This document shows, piece after piece, positions 5,777 to 7,725 of a DNA stretch of 7,725 bases (positions within the stretch are counted from its first letter, which is position 1; the number at the start of each line of letters is the position of its first letter). The notes beneath the pieces were generated by a model. The model made no database searches. It had not been told where the DNA came from and worked only from the letters and a program-made list of their open reading frames with translations. Source of the stretch: Anaerolineae bacterium (lineage in GTDB: Bacteria; Chloroflexota; Anaerolineae; Aggregatilineales; Aggregatilineaceae); contig JAFGJA010000348.1 in the NCBI GenBank assembly GCA_016929355.1, forward strand, positions 1-7,725. The letters run 5' to 3'. The translations under genes were made by a program, and so were the position numbers.

Positions 5777-7725
5777 ATGACCGCGCCCGTTTTTCGCCCC
5801 GAACAAGAAGCGATCATCACCGGCTACACGGGCGGTCAGGTTGGTATCGCCGCCGTGCCGGGTAGCGGCAAAACATTTACGCTCGCCCATCTTGCCGCAC
5901 GCCTGATCTACGATCAACGCATCGCTTCAGATCGCCAGGAAGTGTTAGTCGTTACCTTCACCAATTCCGCTGTGAACAGTTTCCAGGCCCGGATCGCCTA
6001 CATTCTCCGCGATCAATATGGGTTGCTGCCGTTTGTCGGCTATCGTGTCCGCACGTTGCACGGCTTGGCACACGATATTGTGCGTGAGCGTCCGGCGTTA
6101 GTTGGTCTGGCTGATGATTTCACGATTCTGGATGAAAAAATTTCCCTGGAAATCCAACGCGATATTGTCGCTAACCGCCTCGCTGAATGGTGGGATCGTC
6201 TTGAATCTTACCTTGATTCCGACGTTAACGAGCGCAGCGCGCGTCGTGCGTTTGAGCAAGATGTGCCCAATCTGGTCATTCGCTTTATTCAACGCGCTAA
6301 AGATTTACAGCGCACACCTGATAATCTCCTGACTCAAATCAGCGATCTTACCGATCCTCGGTTTGATCTGCTCCGGTTTGCCGTGCATGTCTACGCGGAT
6401 TACCAGCGCAGTCTGGCTTATCGCGGCGCAGTTGATTTTGATGATCTGGTGCGTTTGGCGCTTGAAGCATTGGCGCTTGATGAGGGGTATTTAGCTCGTC
6501 TCCGTGAACGTTGGCCCTACATTCTGGAAGATGAAGCGCAGGATAGCAGCCATTTGCAAGAAAAAATGTTGCGTCTGTTGAGCGCCGAGCGAAATTGGGT
6601 TCGGGTGGGCGATCCCAATCAAGCGATCAACACAACCTTTACCACAGCCACGCCTGAATTTTTGCGCGAATTTCTCAACGATCCTGCCGTAACCGAATTT
6701 CCGCTATCCGTATCAGGTCGGTCTACGTCCTCGATTATCATGCTGGCTAACGAACTCGCGCGCTGGACCACCGAGGAACATCCGGTACGGGCGCTGCGTG
6801 ATGCATTTGATTACGTGGTCGATCCCAAACGCGGTATTTCGCGCGGCCACATTCGCGCCACGCCTGATGGCGATCCCCAGCCGAATCCCCCCGACGATCT
6901 AACCTGGATCAGACTTCTGCATCGCGCTGATCAAAAAATCACGCCCGAAAAAGAACTGGATTTAGTCGTCGCGGATGCCGAATTTGCCTTGTTAGAACTG
7001 TTGGCGGATATTGAAAATTTACCTGAAGATGAGCGCCCAACGATTGCGGTGCTTGTCCCGGAAAATAGTCGTGGTTTCAAGTTGGTCGAAGCGCTACATC
7101 GCCACAATATTCCCGCCGAAGCCTACGAAGAATTGTTGCGCAGCACTACCGCGACTCGTGCGGCGGTTGCGCTGCTACAAACGGTTCTCGATTATCTCAG
7201 CGATCCGACTGATCTTCGTCATTTGAAGATGGTCTATTGGGCGCTCATGCCAGACGAATACCGCGAATTGGTCCAAGCTGATGTGGATTTGCGCGACACG
7301 ATCAGCAAAAGTTTCGCGCGCTGGAAAAACATCGAAGATTTTCTCTGGCCTGTGCTTGAGGATGAATCCTTAGCAGTTGAGTCTGGCGATTATGATTGGT
7401 TGCCCGCCGATCTCGTGCGGTTCCGTGTACACATGCGGCGCTGGTTGGAAGCGACCAGCCTCCCGATTGATCAACTAATCTTGACCATTGCGCAAGCCAT
7501 CTTCACGGATGCCGCTGATATTGCGTTGGCGCATAAAATCGCTTTATTGTTGCGCAGTGTTTCTCATACCCATCCTGATTGGCGTTTGCCGCAGTTTGTT
7601 GAAGAGTTGCGCATCATCAGCAGCAACGAGCGCCGTTTTATCGGTTTTGATGATGTGGGCGAAGGTTATGCGCCTAAGCCCGGCGTAATTACGGTTTCTA
7701 CGATGCACGCCGCCAAAGGTTTGGA
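5777..7725 (+). CDS. UvrD/Rep-family (SF1A) DNA helicase, cut by the right edge
   Basis: These are the first 649 codons of an ATP-dependent 3'-5'-type SF1A helicase; the stop lies outside. Seen: a Q-motif region FRPEQEAII at 6-14 (Q10); Walker A AAVPGSGKT at 25-33 (K32); motif Ia VTFTNSAV at 59-66; TLHGLAHDI at 93-101; VDFDDLV at 219-225; motif II LEDEAQD at 250-256 with D252 and E253; motif III VGDPNQAIN at 277-285 (Q282); a motif IV region LSVSGRS at 310-316 (R315); LVPENSRG at 426-433 in the 2A region; and motif V ITVSTMHAAKGL at 638-649, the last codons visible. The aromatic and RGA part usual in motif III is replaced by TTFTTA, and the NYRS form of motif IV is absent, so this is a divergent branch rather than classic UvrD, Rep or PcrA. 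Motif VI and any nuclease domain would be off the edge. It is the likely active partner of the upstream degenerate protein, in repair or recombination. Confidence 0.9.
   Translation, partial: MTAPVFRPEQEAIITGYTGGQVGIAAVPGSGKTFTLAHLAARLIYDQRIASDRQEVLVVTFTNSAVNSFQARIAYILRDQYGLLPFVGYRVRTLHGLAHDIVRERPALVGLADDFTILDEKISLEIQRDIVANRLAEWWDRLESYLDSDVNERSARRAFEQDVPNLVIRFIQRAKDLQRTPDNLLTQISDLTDPRFDLLRFAVHVYADYQRSLAYRGAVDFDDLVRLALEALALDEGYLARLRERWPYILEDEAQDSSHLQEKMLRLLSAERNWVRVGDPNQAINTTFTTATPEFLREFLNDPAVTEFPLSVSGRSTSSIIMLANELARWTTEEHPVRALRDAFDYVVDPKRGISRGHIRATPDGDPQPNPPDDLTWIRLLHRADQKITPEKELDLVVADAEFALLELLADIENLPEDERPTIAVLVPENSRGFKLVEALHRHNIPAEAYEELLRSTTATRAAVALLQTVLDYLSDPTDLRHLKMVYWALMPDEYRELVQADVDLRDTISKSFARWKNIEDFLWPVLEDESLAVESGDYDWLPADLVRFRVHMRRWLEATSLPIDQLILTIAQAIFTDAADIALAHKIALLLRSVSHTHPDWRLPQFVEELRIISSNERRFIGFDDVGEGYAPKPGVITVSTMHAAKGL

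Noticed and set aside
5612..5917. Minus-strand 101-codon open frame with a Lys/Arg/Glu-rich segment across the gene gap
   Set aside because: The charged stretch is simply the 9-nt repeat read in frame, and the rest is antisense to two well-supported helicase-fold genes.
1..7725. A single four-gene system joining the pump, deacetylase and helicases
   Set aside because: The two pairs are divergently transcribed and nothing in the sequence links their functions.

Overview
The window reads as bacterial chromosomal DNA of moderate GC. It holds two divergent transcription units facing away from a short intergenic region of about 220 bp. Coding is dense, Shine-Dalgarno sites are recognisable, and there is one GTG start. 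No rRNA, tRNA, CRISPR array, transposase or phage gene is visible. The protein style, and a degenerate 9-nt intergenic repeat of a kind I recall from environmental genomes, fit a Chloroflexota-like or similar free-living bacterium. That taxonomic guess is weak and rests on no marker gene.

Left unit, minus strand, read from about 3460 down to 1: a complete 921-residue P-type IIA cation ATPase (SERCA/PacL-like, probably a Ca2+ exporter), then after 30 bp the first 190 codons of a histone-deacetylase-fold amidohydrolase that runs off the left edge. The ATPase keeps every catalytic motif and all the membrane residues that correspond to SERCA's two Ca2+ sites. The deacetylase keeps its His-His dyad and the first two zinc ligands. 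The tight spacing suggests co-transcription, but the sequence shows no functional link between the two.

Middle, 3369-3588: the divergent regulatory region. It holds a likely Shine-Dalgarno site on each side, weak promoter candidates, an 18-bp imperfect dyad inside the right-hand promoter candidate, a C5/G5 inverted repeat, and a weak hairpin followed by a T-tract in the ATPase leader.

Right unit, plus strand, 3589 to the right edge: two superfamily 1A (UvrD/Rep-like) helicase-fold proteins in tandem. The first (695 aa, GTG start) has an intact Walker A and arginine-finger motif, but its Walker B, motif III and motif V are degenerate. The second (at least 649 aa, truncated by the window) has a canonical Walker A, DEAQD motif II and motif V, with unusual motifs III and IV. 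An apparently active helicase next to a partly decayed helicase-like partner resembles the logic of AddAB or RecBCD, yet the first protein has neither a visible nuclease domain nor the cysteines of an AddB iron-sulfur cluster. This pair is the best candidate in the window for an under-described system, probably in DNA repair or recombination. The 100-bp gap between the two genes carries the 9-nt periodic repeat.
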